A DNA stretch of 64,000 nucleotides from Exiguobacterium sp. TNDT2 (GTDB lineage: Bacteria; Bacillota; Bacilli; Exiguobacteriales; Exiguobacteriaceae), in assembly GCF_003331145.1 (NCBI RefSeq), contig NZ_QLVE01000010.1, positions 18,366 through 82,365 on the forward strand, read 5' to 3'. This document shows positions 47,300-56,432 of the stretch, piece after piece. The notes beneath the pieces are model-generated. The model was not told the DNA's origin, searched no databases, and saw only the letters and a list, made by a program, of their open reading frames with translations. Position numbers and translations under genes: made by a program. Each line of letters opens with the position of its first letter. Positions within the stretch are counted from its first letter, which is position 1.

Positions 47300-48643
47300 T
47301 TGAACAGCTTCCAACAGTTCAAATTGTTACCGTTTATCGTCGATGCCTTGACAGAAAAGCGCATCACAGTACCAACGGACATTCAAGCCCGGATTATTCC
47401 GGCTGCGATGAATGGCCGCGATATCATTGGGAAATCACAAACCGGGACAGGGAAGACGCTTGCGTTCCTCTTACCTATTTTAGAAGCAATCGATCCGAAA
47501 GAAGAATCGGTCCAAGCCATCGTCGTCGCACCGACGCGCGAACTCGCTTGGCAGATTCACGAAGAGTTGAAAACACTCCTCGTCAAACAGCCGGACTATA
47601 TTAAAACAAGTTTGATTGTCGGAGGAACTGACCGGGAACGACAAATCGACAAGATGAAAAACCCACCACAACTGATCATCGGGACACCAGGTCGTCTACT
47701 CGACTTGATGAAAGTCCAAGCGTTATTCCCGCACAAAGTTACACACTTCGTCGTCGACGAAGCCGATCAAATGCTCGACATGGGCTTCTTGCCTGAAGTC
47801 GACCGCATCGCGCAGGCGTTGCCAGAGAAACTTCAAACGATGGTTTTCTCAGCGACGATTCCTGAGAAGCTGCAACCGTTCTTGAAGAAATATTTGCATG
47901 ACCCGCGTTACGCCGAGGCGAGTGAAGAGCACCGCGTCGTTCCGAAAATCAAGCATCACGTCATCCCGGTCCGACATCGTGACCGCAAGGCGTTGACGGT
48001 CGAGATCGCAAAAGCAATCAATCCGTTCGTTTGTCTCGTGTTCATGAACACGAAACAAGATGCGGATGAGTTGGAGACGTCGTTCCGCGAGGCGGGACTC
48101 AACGTCGGTACGCTTCATGGGGACATGCAAGCCCGTCGCCGGAAGCAAGCGATCAAAGACATCAACGACGCGAAATATCAGTTCGTGATCGCCACCGACT
48201 TGGCGGCGCGCGGCATCGATATTAAAGGTGTGTCGCACGTCATCAACTTTGGGATTCCGAAAGACCTCGATTTCTATACGCACCGTGTCGGCCGGACGGG
48301 CCGCGCTGGTGAGACGGGTGAAGCGTACACGTTGTACGAAGATCACGAGAACGGTCCGATCAATCGACTCGAAGAGCGTGGTTTCACGTTCAAACATGTC
48401 GATGTGAAAAACGGATCGCTTCAAGAGATCAAGACACGCAAACGCCGCACGACCGACCGGAAGATGAAAGTCTCGCAAACGGCGCATAGCCGGATGGCGG
48501 GCGAAATCAAGAAGGCGAAGAAAAAGGTCAAGCCTGGTTACAAGAAGAAGTTCAAATACAAATTGAAAGAGACGGCCTCACGTGAGCATATGCAGAGCCA
48601 ACGGAAGGAACGTCGCGAAGTTCGTAAGAAGAACCGTCGCTAA
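47300..48643 (+). CDS. cshB: DEAD-box RNA helicase CshB
   Basis: A 447-residue RNA helicase. Motifs in order: Q motif (ITVPTDIQ), I (SQTGTGKT), Ia (APTRELA), II (VDEADQMLD), III (SATIP), IV-VI (ATDLAARGIDI, HRVGRTGRAG). A very basic tail (about 390-447) probably binds RNA. TTG at 47300 stands 6 bases after AGGAGGTG; an upstream in-frame ATG at 47246 has no ribosome site and adds residues unlike the family. Next to nfo as in Bacillus. Confidence 0.93.
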   Translation: MNSFQQFKLLPFIVDALTEKRITVPTDIQARIIPAAMNGRDIIGKSQTGTGKTLAFLLPILEAIDPKEESVQAIVVAPTRELAWQIHEELKTLLVKQPDYIKTSLIVGGTDRERQIDKMKNPPQLIIGTPGRLLDLMKVQALFPHKVTHFVVDEADQMLDMGFLPEVDRIAQALPEKLQTMVFSATIPEKLQPFLKKYLHDPRYAEASEEHRVVPKIKHHVIPVRHRDRKALTVEIAKAINPFVCLVFMNTKQDADELETSFREAGLNVGTLHGDMQARRRKQAIKDINDAKYQFVIATDLAARGIDIKGVSHVINFGIPKDLDFYTHRVGRTGRAGETGEAYTLYEDHENGPINRLEERGFTFKHVDVKNGSLQEIKTRKRRTTDRKMKVSQTAHSRMAGEIKKAKKKVKPGYKKKFKYKLKETASREHMQSQRKERREVRKKNRR

Positions 48644-48648
48644 GCAAA

Positions 48649-48680
48649 AGAAGGATCGACTTCGTGGAGTCGATTCTTCT
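48649..48680 (+). terminator. Terminator of cshB
   Basis: 13-base stem with one G-U pair (AGAAGGATCGACT with AGTCGATTCTTCT), six-base loop, then TTTTTG. Confidence 0.87.
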
Positions 48681-48724
48681 TTTTGTGTACACTAAGGACA
48701 GATGAGAATGAAGGAGAAATGACT

Positions 48725-49627
48725 ATGTTAAAAATTGGTTCCCACGTTTCAGTATCCGGCAAGAAGATGTTGCTCGCTGGCAGTGAAGAAGCCGTCTCAT
48801 ACGGCGCCAACACGATGATGGTATATACGGGTGCGCCACAAAACACGCGGCGCAAACCGATCGAGGATTTAAATATCGAGGCGGCGCTCGCCCATATGGC
48901 GGCGCACGACATCGACGAGATTGTCGTCCATGCCCCGTATATCATCAACTTGGGCAATACGACGAAACCGGAGACGTTCGAGCTCGCCGTCTCGTTTTTG
49001 GCCGCCGAGATTAAACGGGCCGAGGCGCTCCAAGTCGCACGCCACGTCGTGCTTCATCCTGGCGCGCATGTCGGTGCAGGGGAAGCCGTCGGCCTCGCCC
49101 GAATCATCGAAGGCTTGAACGAAGTACTCACCGGCGACGAGACGGTCAGCATCGCGCTCGAAACGATGGCCGGAAAAGGCAGCGAACTCGGCAAGACGTT
49201 CGAAGAACTGGCAACCATCATCGATGGGGTGACGCATAACGACCGCCTCTCGGTCTGTTTCGACACGTGTCACGTCCATGACGCGGGTTACGACCTCGTC
49301 GGCGACTTGGACGGTGTCATCAATCAATTTGATCGAATCGTCGGATTGGACCGTCTCGGCGTCATCCACGTCAACGACTCGAAGAATGTGCGCGGTGCGA
49401 AGAAAGACCGCCACGAGAATATCGGCTATGGCGAGATCGGTTTTGACACGTTGAACCGAATCATCCACCACGAGGCGTTCACCCACTTGCCGAAGATTTT
49501 AGAGACGCCGTATATCCCGATCAGTGAGAAGATGAAAGTGGCACCGTATAAGCAAGAGATCGAGATGTTCCGGGCGAACCGGTTCGATGCCGAATGGCGC
49601 GAACAGTTCACGCTCGCGTACCAGTAA
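48725..49627 (+). CDS. nfo: Endonuclease IV (AP endonuclease)
   Basis: A 300-residue zinc-dependent base-excision repair enzyme that cuts at abasic sites. Metal-site motifs are [42 protein letters not shown] and VIHVNDSKN with [18 protein letters not shown] stands 8 bases before the ATG at 48725; the ATG two codons earlier is too close to it. A small unknown gene follows after 1 base. Confidence 0.96.
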   Translation: MLKIGSHVSVSGKKMLLAGSEEAVSYGANTMMVYTGAPQNTRRKPIEDLNIEAALAHMAAHDIDEIVVHAPYIINLGNTTKPETFELAVSFLAAEIKRAEALQVARHVVLHPGAHVGAGEAVGLARIIEGLNEVLTGDETVSIALETMAGKGSELGKTFEELATIIDGVTHNDRLSVCFDTCHVHDAGYDLVGDLDGVINQFDRIVGLDRLGVIHVNDSKNVRGAKKDRHENIGYGEIGFDTLNRIIHHEAFTHLPKILETPYIPISEKMKVAPYKQEIEMFRANRFDAEWREQFTLAYQ

Positions 49628-49628
49628 G

Positions 49629-50192
49629 ATGAATATCATCCGAATCAATCCGAACGAGTATGACGTCTGGTCCGCGCTCCCGATATACTTCCAGGAAGCG
49701 AGCCCATTTTATGTGGAAGGCCGGCACGAGGAAGGGACAGCTTGGATTGAGATTCTCGGGCACGGCATCGTGGCCGAAGTCGAAATCATGCTCGTCGAAA
49801 TGACAAGACGCCCGGCCGACCGCTATTGGCGGACGGAGGCGGGACCAGAGGCGAAGGCGTATAGCCTTGTCGACGTGGTCGGTCTTGATTTCCATCATCC
49901 GTTGCTTCAATCAGGGATGTACGAGGAAGACACGGACGCTGTCATCCGCACCAAATGGGAGCAAGGGTACCGCGTCCCGTCTGCCAAGTGGACCCGGGAG
50001 ACATTCACTGCCCACTTGACCGAAGAGCAGGCAGTGTCACAACTCGCCCCGACGGCCGTCTGTGAAGCGTGCGGAGATGACTTGAACCGTTTCGGGCCGG
50101 TCGGGATTCGTTTGATGGAGTATCATCTCGAAGCAGAGCGCGGCACGTGGCTCTGCCCGACGTGTCACAAAGCGAGACATTATGATATGTAA
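49629..50192 (+). CDS. Unknown protein with C-terminal zinc-knuckle / degenerate HNH-like motif
   Basis: A 187-residue protein I do not recognise. Residues 1-130 have no obvious motif. The C terminus has Cys145-x2-Cys148, His166, and Cys176-x2-Cys179-His180-x3-His184. That spacing recalls a treble-clef HNH endonuclease, but the central Asn and an obvious HH pair are missing, so nuclease activity is doubtful. It begins 1 base after nfo stops, without a good ribosome site, so it is probably translated by coupling. This suggests a link to DNA repair, which is inference. Confidence 0.75.
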   Translation: MNIIRINPNEYDVWSALPIYFQEASPFYVEGRHEEGTAWIEILGHGIVAEVEIMLVEMTRRPADRYWRTEAGPEAKAYSLVDVVGLDFHHPLLQSGMYEEDTDAVIRTKWEQGYRVPSAKWTRETFTAHLTEEQAVSQLAPTAVCEACGDDLNRFGPVGIRLMEYHLEAERGTWLCPTCHKARHYDM

Positions 50193-50220
50193 AAAACGAA
50201 GCCGGTGGGCTTCGTTTTTT
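50191..50220. terminator. Bidirectional terminator nfo operon / xapX
   Basis: Perfect 13-base stem AAAAAACGAAGCC/GGCTTCGTTTTTT with a GGTG loop, between convergent genes. The A/T ends serve as T tracts on both strands. Confidence 0.9.
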
Positions 50221-50224
50221 ACAA

Positions 50225-50395
50225 TTAAAATGGCCAGTTCGCTAGTGCGAATTGATATACCTTCATTCCAAGAAACACTCCGAAGATACCGACGACGCCC
50301 GGTAAGACCGGCGGTGCAGGGAGCGGCAACTTCAAGGCCGTGAAAATCATGCCACAAATGAGACCGGCAAGCAATGACAATAGGATTTCTTGCAT
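50225..50395 (-). CDS. XapX domain-containing small membrane protein
   Basis: A 56-residue protein with two hydrophobic segments and the XapX (DUF1427) pattern LLSLLAGLICGMIFTALKLPLPAPPVLPG-like (LLAGLICGMIF, LPLPAPPVLPGVVGI). The function is unknown. GGAGGAATT stands before the inner ATG at 50395; the upstream in-frame ATG at 50410 overlaps that site. It lies between the nfo operon and ppk, with its own gap on both sides. Confidence 0.85.
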   Translation of the reverse strand: MQEILLSLLAGLICGMIFTALKLPLPAPPVLPGVVGIFGVFLGMKVYQFALANWPF

Positions 50396-50487
50396 GAATA
50401 ATTCCTCCATAATCGAAATGAAAACGCTTTATTAACAGGTGACCGAATTCATTATACAATGTTCATTCTCGTTTGAGAAGTCTAACA

Positions 50488-52653
50488 TCAGTCATCTGTC
50501 ATTTTCTCGTTTTCAGCTCGTAAGCGAAGGACTTCCCGTTCAGCCCAGTTCGACGGTTCGCGCTCAAACACGCTTGGAATGTTGTTCCAGCGACCGCCAG
50601 TATATTGATGGATAATGATTTGTGATTGAATCTGCTCTTGTCCGGCCTCTTGTTTTATATAGGCGTAACTCCCGTCAGCACGTTGGATTCGGGCTTTCAC
50701 GTTATCGACGAGTTGCAGGGCGAGCATGTCTTTAATGTAGGATTTATGGCTCGCGTCGAGGATTGGGAAGAGAATCTCGATTCGTTTGCGCATGTTGCGC
50801 GTCATCCAATCGGCTGATGAGCAATATAAATCTTCTTTCCCATTTTGATAGAAATAGAAGATACGCGAGTGCTCCAAATACCGGTCGATGATGGAGATGA
50901 CCCGGATATTATCGGAGATGCCTTTGATTCCGGGACGCAAACAACAGATGCCGCGGACAATTAAATCGATTTTGACCCCGGCCTGCGAAGCGTCATATAG
51001 TTTCGTGATAATCGGTTTGTCGGTAATCGAGTTCATTTTGGCGACGATGCGGCCGTTTCCGTATTTCTCATGCAGTTTAATCTCTTCGTCAATCTTTTGA
51101 AGGAAGAAATCATGCATGTCGTCCGGCGACGTCTCAAACTTGTGCCATGATGGGCGTTCACCGTAACCGGAGAGCCAATTGAAGAAGTTGGTCGCATCTT
51201 CGGCGAGCTCTTCGTTCGTCGTCAACAAACCGATATCCGTGTACAATTTGGCGGTCGAGTCATTATAGTTACCGGTGCCGAGATGGAGGAAGCGCTGTAA
51301 GACCCCGCCCTCTAAAATCCGGACGACGAGTGTGATTTTCGAGTGAGTCTTTAGTTCTTTATAACCATAAATGACGTGGGCGCCGGCCTTTTCAAGTTGT
51401 TTCGCCCATTGGATGTTCTTCTCCTCATCGAATCGGGCCTTCAATTCGACGAGGACGGTCACTTGTTTCCCGCTCTCAGCGGCGTCGGTTAACGCTTTGA
51501 TAATCGGTGAGTCGCCGGAGACACGGTAGAGCGTCTGTTTGATGGCGAGTACGTTCGGATCTTTGGCAGCTTGAGCGATAAAGCGGACGATCGGATCGAA
51601 CGAATGGTACGGGTGATGGAGCAAGTAATCGCGTTTGAGGAGCGCTTGGAACAAGTCTTTCCCCGGCTCAAGTCCTTCTGGGACGAACGGGATGAGCGTC
51701 TCGTTAATCATGTCGTCATACTCGATGCCAATCTTGTTATACACTCCAAACAGGAACGTTAAATCGATTGGGCCGTCGACGAGGAAGATGTCGCGCTCGT
51801 GCAAGTCAAGCACGTCCTGTAGCATGAACAATAGCTGTTTACTGAGCGACCGTTGCTGAACCTCAAGGCGAATCGCGACACCATAACGCCGTTTCTTCAA
51901 CTCTTTTTCAATCTGTTTCAGAACATCGCGGCTGCCTTCCTCGTGAAACGGCATATCGGCGTTTCGTGTAATTCGGAACGGCATCGTCGACTCGACTTCA
52001 AATCCTTTGAACAACGAGTCGATGAACTGAATGATGACGTCCTCGAGCAAAATCAAATCGGTATGGTCCTCGTCTTCTGTCGGCAGTTCTAGATAACGCG
52101 GCAACACGGCCGGCACTTGGACGAGCGCGAGCCGTTTTTTCCCTTCAGCGGTCGAGGCAATCTCGACGGCAATGTTAAGTGACTTGGACAACAACATCGG
52201 GAACGGTCGGTAGGCGTCAACAGCAATTGGTGTCAATACCGGGAAAACATGGGTTCGGAAGTATAACTTGACGAAGTCGAGCTGTTCTTTGTTCAAATGT
52301 TTCGGCCGTAAAAAGCGCACGTTCTCTGTATGAAGTTGTTTGATGATTTTTTTGTACGTCGCGTACTGAACTTCGACGAGTCCCTGTGCTTTGATTGAAA
52401 TTGCCTTGATTTGCTGTTTCGGCGTCAGCCCGGCCTTGTCTTCCGGTCGATTGAACCCGGCGAGCACTTCGTCTTTGAGTCCCCCAAAGCGGACCATATA
52501 AAACTCATCAAGGTTCGAGCTGAAGATCCCTAGAAACTTCAAACGTTCCATGAGCGGATTTCGTTCGTCCATCGCTTCTTGTAAGACACGTTCGTTAAAG
52601 CTCAGCCAGCTGAGCTCGCGGTTATTGAAATGTTCAGGTAAATAAACAGTCAT
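50488..52653 (-). CDS. ppk: Polyphosphate kinase 1
   Basis: A 721-residue enzyme that makes polyphosphate from ATP. The N terminus FNNRELSWLSFNERVLQEA is the family signature. The phospho-His region is YKELKTHSKITLVVR, and HLGTGNYNDSTAKLYTDIG and SADWMTRNMRKRIE are conserved in the C-terminal lobes. The ATG overlaps the ppx stop by 4 bases, so both are translated from one message. Together they balance polyphosphate synthesis and breakdown. Confidence 0.95.
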   Translation of the reverse strand: MTVYLPEHFNNRELSWLSFNERVLQEAMDERNPLMERLKFLGIFSSNLDEFYMVRFGGLKDEVLAGFNRPEDKAGLTPKQQIKAISIKAQGLVEVQYATYKKIIKQLHTENVRFLRPKHLNKEQLDFVKLYFRTHVFPVLTPIAVDAYRPFPMLLSKSLNIAVEIASTAEGKKRLALVQVPAVLPRYLELPTEDEDHTDLILLEDVIIQFIDSLFKGFEVESTMPFRITRNADMPFHEEGSRDVLKQIEKELKKRRYGVAIRLEVQQRSLSKQLLFMLQDVLDLHERDIFLVDGPIDLTFLFGVYNKIGIEYDDMINETLIPFVPEGLEPGKDLFQALLKRDYLLHHPYHSFDPIVRFIAQAAKDPNVLAIKQTLYRVSGDSPIIKALTDAAESGKQVTVLVELKARFDEEKNIQWAKQLEKAGAHVIYGYKELKTHSKITLVVRILEGGVLQRFLHLGTGNYNDSTAKLYTDIGLLTTNEELAEDATNFFNWLSGYGERPSWHKFETSPDDMHDFFLQKIDEEIKLHEKYGNGRIVAKMNSITDKPIITKLYDASQAGVKIDLIVRGICCLRPGIKGISDNIRVISIIDRYLEHSRIFYFYQNGKEDLYCSSADWMTRNMRKRIEILFPILDASHKSYIKDMLALQLVDNVKARIQRADGSYAYIKQEAGQEQIQSQIIIHQYTGGRWNNIPSVFEREPSNWAEREVLRLRAENEKMTDD

Positions 52654-54182
52654 GACTCTCTCTCCTCCACGTATAACTCGATTGTCTGGTCGATTGCACG
52701 TTCCAAATGTTTTTTATGACGAATGCCACGTTGCACTTCGAATCGGGGTGAGGTGTTCGTATGAAGCGTCAAAATAAGACCATCGTTTGACGATGAGACG
52801 TCAATGTCCTCCACGACTTGGCGTTCAGTCAAATCGAGCGCGTCGACGAGCTTGACAATCGAGCCGAGCAGTTCTAAACTCTTCATCATTTTTGAATCGA
52901 ACCATTGCGGGAAACCTTCAATATGTTGTTCGAGCAGACGACGCGATTTATAAGACGTGACTAAGGCGAGCGCTAGACGGTCTTCATTGTTCATTCCTTT
53001 AAAGTCGTTCGTCGTAATCAAGTGGAACGTGTGGTCACTCTTATTGTTATGGTCGATATATTCTCCGACGTAGGCGAGGCGACAGGCCCCTTCTAATAGG
53101 CCGGGTTCGAACGGTTTCGGTTTGATTGCCTTCGTCTCGATCAGGCCGGTATAAATTTGGCGAGCCAAATGAATCAAATGCTTGTGACGGGCCGGGTCGA
53201 CGTCATATTGTTTCTCGAAATGACGAAAACTTTCTTCTTTGACGTCACCGAAACGGACGCGGTTGTTTTCTTTTAAGTAATATTCGTAGAATAAGCCCTC
53301 ACGCAGCCCGTTGTTGCTCATCATGAACTCTGGTACTTTCAAATATTTCGCCAGTTCATCGATGGCGGTAACGGCCGGGGCGATGATGTCCATGCGGTCT
53401 TTCGACAATCCATCAAGCCGGCTGAGCTGTTTACTCGACATGTCGATGAGCTCATCCACGACGTCATGCAAGCGATCGGCGCCAATCGTGTATTGATGGA
53501 TGCCTTCGAGCGGGAACAAAGACAGCGATTGTTCGACCCGGACGAGGTTTCGGGCCGTTCCGCCGACCCCGACGAGCGGTACGCCGCGCGGTACGAGCCA
53601 ATCGATGTCTTTGAACGACTTTTTCAAAAACGCCGTCAGTTGCTTGCGCTCGTCTTTCGTGAGTGTGTCACCTTTCATGAAGTCCTCGGTCAATGTGACC
53701 GCCCCGAACGGGAAACTGTGATAGAAGACGAGTTCACGGTCCTGGAAGTACGTCACTTCCATCGATCCGCCGCCGATATCGACCGAGTACCCATCCTCGA
53801 TATACGTCGAGTTGATGATGGCCGAGTAACCGTAGAACGCTTCCTCGTAGTCGCTTAATAGTCGGATCTCCATGCCCGTCGCTTGCTGCACTTCATCTAA
53901 GATTGCGGCGGAATTGCTGGCGTTACGGATGGCGGCGGTCGCGACCGGCAACACTTCTTTTACTTCATGATAATCGTTCAACCAGCGGAAATGGTTGAGT
54001 GTTTCGATGAGCGTATGGATGCCATCCTCGGACAGTTCATTTTCCTCGGTGACATGGCTTGATAATCGGGCCACTTCTTTCACATTCAGTCGTTCAAAAT
54101 ACTGGCCGTGACCGTTCACTTCAAAAATGACGTTACGAATCGAGTTGGAACCGATATCGATGACTGCTAGTTTTTTCTCCAC
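52650..54182 (-). CDS. ppx: Ppx/GppA family exopolyphosphatase
   Basis: A 510-residue member of the sugar-kinase/Hsp70 superfamily that hydrolyses polyphosphate or pppGpp. The phosphate loop VIDIGSNSIRNVI is at the N terminus and VDIGGGSMEVTYF near 140. GVGGTARNLVRV follows, and the C-terminal 190 residues form the HD-like domain of long Ppx proteins. GTG start behind AGAGGGGG. The gene order ppx-ppk and overlap imply one operon, read away from the zinc operon. Confidence 0.92.
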   Translation of the reverse strand: MEKKLAVIDIGSNSIRNVIFEVNGHGQYFERLNVKEVARLSSHVTEENELSEDGIHTLIETLNHFRWLNDYHEVKEVLPVATAAIRNASNSAAILDEVQQATGMEIRLLSDYEEAFYGYSAIINSTYIEDGYSVDIGGGSMEVTYFQDRELVFYHSFPFGAVTLTEDFMKGDTLTKDERKQLTAFLKKSFKDIDWLVPRGVPLVGVGGTARNLVRVEQSLSLFPLEGIHQYTIGADRLHDVVDELIDMSSKQLSRLDGLSKDRMDIIAPAVTAIDELAKYLKVPEFMMSNNGLREGLFYEYYLKENNRVRFGDVKEESFRHFEKQYDVDPARHKHLIHLARQIYTGLIETKAIKPKPFEPGLLEGACRLAYVGEYIDHNNKSDHTFHLITTNDFKGMNNEDRLALALVTSYKSRRLLEQHIEGFPQWFDSKMMKSLELLGSIVKLVDALDLTERQVVEDIDVSSSNDGLILTLHTNTSPRFEVQRGIRHKKHLERAIDQTIELYVEERES

Positions 54183-54274
54183 GGAAAAACCCCCTCTGCG
54201 TTATCTCTAGTGTACAACGAAGATCATCAAATTACATACGGATTTCAGTTCATGCACCACCAATCGGCTCATAC

Positions 54275-54303
54275 TTGAAGCGAGGACTGATATTCTGTAT
54301 AAT
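54275..54303 (+). promoter_or_regulatory. SigA promoter of the zinc uptake operon
   Basis: TTGAAG (54275-54280), 17 bases, TATAAT (54298-54303). Transcription would start near 54310, directly before the Zur-like box. Confidence 0.85.
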
Positions 54304-54315
54304 ACAGACGCCAAG

Positions 54316-54338
54316 CAAGTAGAAATGATTACGATTTA
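54316..54338 (+). promoter_or_regulatory. Zur-like operator
   Basis: The right half ATTACGATTTA (54328-54338) is a full match to the Bacillus Zur box and the central AAT is kept. The left half CAAGTAGAAAT matches at about 7 of 11 places. It sits just past the predicted transcription start of adcC, where bound Zur would block transcription in zinc-rich cells. Confidence 0.75.
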
Positions 54339-54360
54339 TCACACGAGAGAAGGGTAGCTT

Positions 54361-55119
54361 ATGACGACATCCGTCGTAAAATTAGATCATGTTTCCTATC
54401 ATTACGATGGGACCGCCGCGCTACAGGACGTGTCCATCGAGATTAAACAAGGCGACTTTGTCGCCGTCGTCGGGGAGAACGGTTCCGGCAAATCGACGCT
54501 GATTCGGACGATTCTCGGATTGTTATCGCCGCAAACCGGCTCGGTCGAGCTGTTCGGCCGTCCCCAAGGACAGTTCAAAGACAAGTCTCGTATCAGTTAC
54601 GTTTCCCAAAAAGCCGCGTCATTTAACTCAGGATTTCCGGTGACGGTCGAGGAAGTCGTCGCCATGGGCCGGTATGGACGCCTTGGTCTGTTCAAACGAT
54701 TGAATATCGAAGACAAGGCGGCCATCCAAAATGCGCTCGAGACGGTCAATATGTGGCAGTTTCGGCATCGGAAGATTGGCAGTCTGTCCGGCGGACAACA
54801 GCAACGCGTCTTCATCGCTCGGGCGATGGTCAATCAGCCGGACCTGCTTATTTTGGATGAGCCGACGGTCGGGGTCGACCAAAAACATTTGCGCGATTTT
54901 TATGAGGTGCTCCATCTGTTGCGCGAGCATACGTCATGCACGTTCATTCTCGTGACCCACGATTTGAACGTCGTCACCGACCTCGTCACGAAAGTCATCC
55001 ATCTTGACCACGGGCGGATGGCGTGCAACTGTGGATTGAAAGAATATAGTGAGCTCGGCAAGTTGACGGCGATTAAACCGTATCCGGTCAAAATGCTCGT
55101 CCATGAAGGTACGACATGA
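54361..55119 (+). CDS. adcC: Zinc ABC transporter ATP-binding protein
   Basis: A 252-residue ABC ATPase (ZnuC/AdcC/ZurA type). Walker A is GENGSGKST (about 40), the signature is LSGGQQQRV, Walker B is LLILDEPTVGVD, and the H-loop is VTHD. A short C-terminal extension is typical of metal importers. It is the first gene behind the Zur-like box, overlapping adcB by 4 bases. The metal assignment rests on operon context with zur. Confidence 0.92.
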   Translation: MTTSVVKLDHVSYHYDGTAALQDVSIEIKQGDFVAVVGENGSGKSTLIRTILGLLSPQTGSVELFGRPQGQFKDKSRISYVSQKAASFNSGFPVTVEEVVAMGRYGRLGLFKRLNIEDKAAIQNALETVNMWQFRHRKIGSLSGGQQQRVFIARAMVNQPDLLILDEPTVGVDQKHLRDFYEVLHLLREHTSCTFILVTHDLNVVTDLVTKVIHLDHGRMACNCGLKEYSELGKLTAIKPYPVKMLVHEGTT

Positions 55120-55979
55120 TCACCGATCTGTTCACGTACAGCTTTTTACGTTATGCGTTCATCGCAGCCGTCGTCATCGGGTTCACCGCTCCGCTCATCG
55201 GCTCGTTCGTCGTCGTCAGGCGGATGAGCTTGATTGCCGACGCATTATCCCATATGACGCTTGCCGGAATCTCGTTCAGTCTGTTCCTCGGACAGTATAT
55301 TCTGCTGTTCAGTGACTTGAACCCGCTTTACTTGGGGACGCTCGTCTCCGTACTCGCCGCGCTCGGCCTCAATTGGCTCCGCGGAAAATACGTCCATTTC
55401 CAAGAACTGTCGATTCCAATTATGATGTCGGCCGGGATGGGGCTCAGCGCCATCTTCATCTCGCTGTCGCGCGGTTTTTCCATCGATTTGTCGACATTGT
55501 TGTTCGGCTCCATCTCCGCGGTCAGCCAATCGGATATTTGGTTGATTCTGGCAGTGGCCGGGATCACGTTGCTCGTCATCGTCGTGTTCTATAAACAGTT
55601 GTTGTTCTTGTCGTTCGATGAAGAACAGGCGAAAGTGTCCGGTTTGCCGAGTACGATGCTACATGTGTTGTTCATGTTCGTCGTCGCGCTCGTCATCGCC
55701 GTCAGCATGCGCATCGTCGGTACGCTCCTCGTCTCCAGTCTCATCACGTTGCCGGTTGCGGCTGCGCTCCGGTTCACGAACAGCTTTAAACAGACGATCC
55801 TTTGGTCGATTGTCTTCGGCGAAATCGCGACAATCGGTGGCCTCGTGCTCGCCTACGAACTCGACGTCGCCCCGGGCGGTGTCATCGTCTTGCTCGCCGT
55901 CATGATTTTAGCGATTGTCATGCTGGCCGAACGGATTGGCCTTGCTCGGAAAAAGGAGGTTCGTTATGAAGGAAACTGA
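55116..55979 (+). CDS. adcB: Zinc ABC transporter permease
   Basis: A 287-residue membrane permease of the ABC-3 metal family with eight or nine predicted helices. Typical are GSFVVVRRMSLIADALSHMTLAGI and the later GTLLVSSLITLPVAAALR. It overlaps zur by 14 bases at its end. The solute-binding lipoprotein that would complete the importer is not in this window. Confidence 0.92.
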   Translation: MITDLFTYSFLRYAFIAAVVIGFTAPLIGSFVVVRRMSLIADALSHMTLAGISFSLFLGQYILLFSDLNPLYLGTLVSVLAALGLNWLRGKYVHFQELSIPIMMSAGMGLSAIFISLSRGFSIDLSTLLFGSISAVSQSDIWLILAVAGITLLVIVVFYKQLLFLSFDEEQAKVSGLPSTMLHVLFMFVVALVIAVSMRIVGTLLVSSLITLPVAAALRFTNSFKQTILWSIVFGEIATIGGLVLAYELDVAPGGVIVLLAVMILAIVMLAERIGLARKKEVRYEGN

Positions 55980-56376
55980 ACAGTTGACCCGTCTGAAGGC
56001 CTCGTCGCTCAAAGTGACACCGAAACGAATCGAGATGTTTGCCTTTCTCGCGGCGGAAGAGCGATACGTGAGTGCCAAGGACGTCCTCGACTATATGCGC
56101 TCGAAACATCCGACGATGAGTTTTGACACGGTGTACCGCAACTTGAAATCGTTCGCCGAGGAAGGCTTGCTTGAAGCGACCGAGTTGAACGGGGAGAAGG
56201 CGTTCCGCGTCACATGCGGCGCCAATCATCACCATCACCACCTCATTTGTCGTGGTTGCGGCAAGACGAAACTGCTCGAGCTCTGCCCGATGCGCTACGT
56301 CGAGACGCTCGATCCTGATTTTGAGGTCGTCGATCATAAATTTGAGATTTACGGGTATTGTAAACAATGTAAGTGA
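55966..56376 (+). CDS. zur: Zinc uptake regulator Zur (Fur family)
   Basis: A 136-residue Fur-family repressor. The winged helix includes VSAKDVLDYMRSKHPTMSFDTVYRNLKSFAEEGLL. The regulatory domain has the His-rich NHHHHHLICRGCGK and a second pair in GYCKQCK, giving the two structural CxxC zinc sites. AAAAGGAGG precedes the ATG at 55966. Its place in the adcC-adcB operon, with a Zur box at the front, favours Zur over Fur or PerR. Confidence 0.93.
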   Translation: MKETEQLTRLKASSLKVTPKRIEMFAFLAAEERYVSAKDVLDYMRSKHPTMSFDTVYRNLKSFAEEGLLEATELNGEKAFRVTCGANHHHHHLICRGCGKTKLLELCPMRYVETLDPDFEVVDHKFEIYGYCKQCK

Positions 56377-56377
56377 C

Positions 56378-56403
56378 AAAGGGATTGTGTCGACAATCCC
56401 TTT
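56378..56403 (+). terminator. Terminator of adcCB-zur
   Basis: Perfect 10-base stem AAAGGGATTG/CAATCCCTTT with a TGTCGA loop, followed by more Ts. It starts 1 base after the zur stop codon. Confidence 0.87.
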
Positions 56404-56432
56404 TTTGTCGAATCAAGAGAGGAGGAGTCGAC

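Noticed and set aside
47849..48487. A 212-codon open frame antisense to cshB
   Set aside because: Overlaps the helicase motifs in full and shows no ribosome site or known protein pattern.
48869..49486. A 205-codon open frame antisense to nfo
   Set aside because: Shadow of a conserved repair gene, without independent coding evidence.
55918..56379. A 153-codon open frame antisense to zur
   Set aside because: Shadow of zur; its start and end simply follow the zur gene limits.
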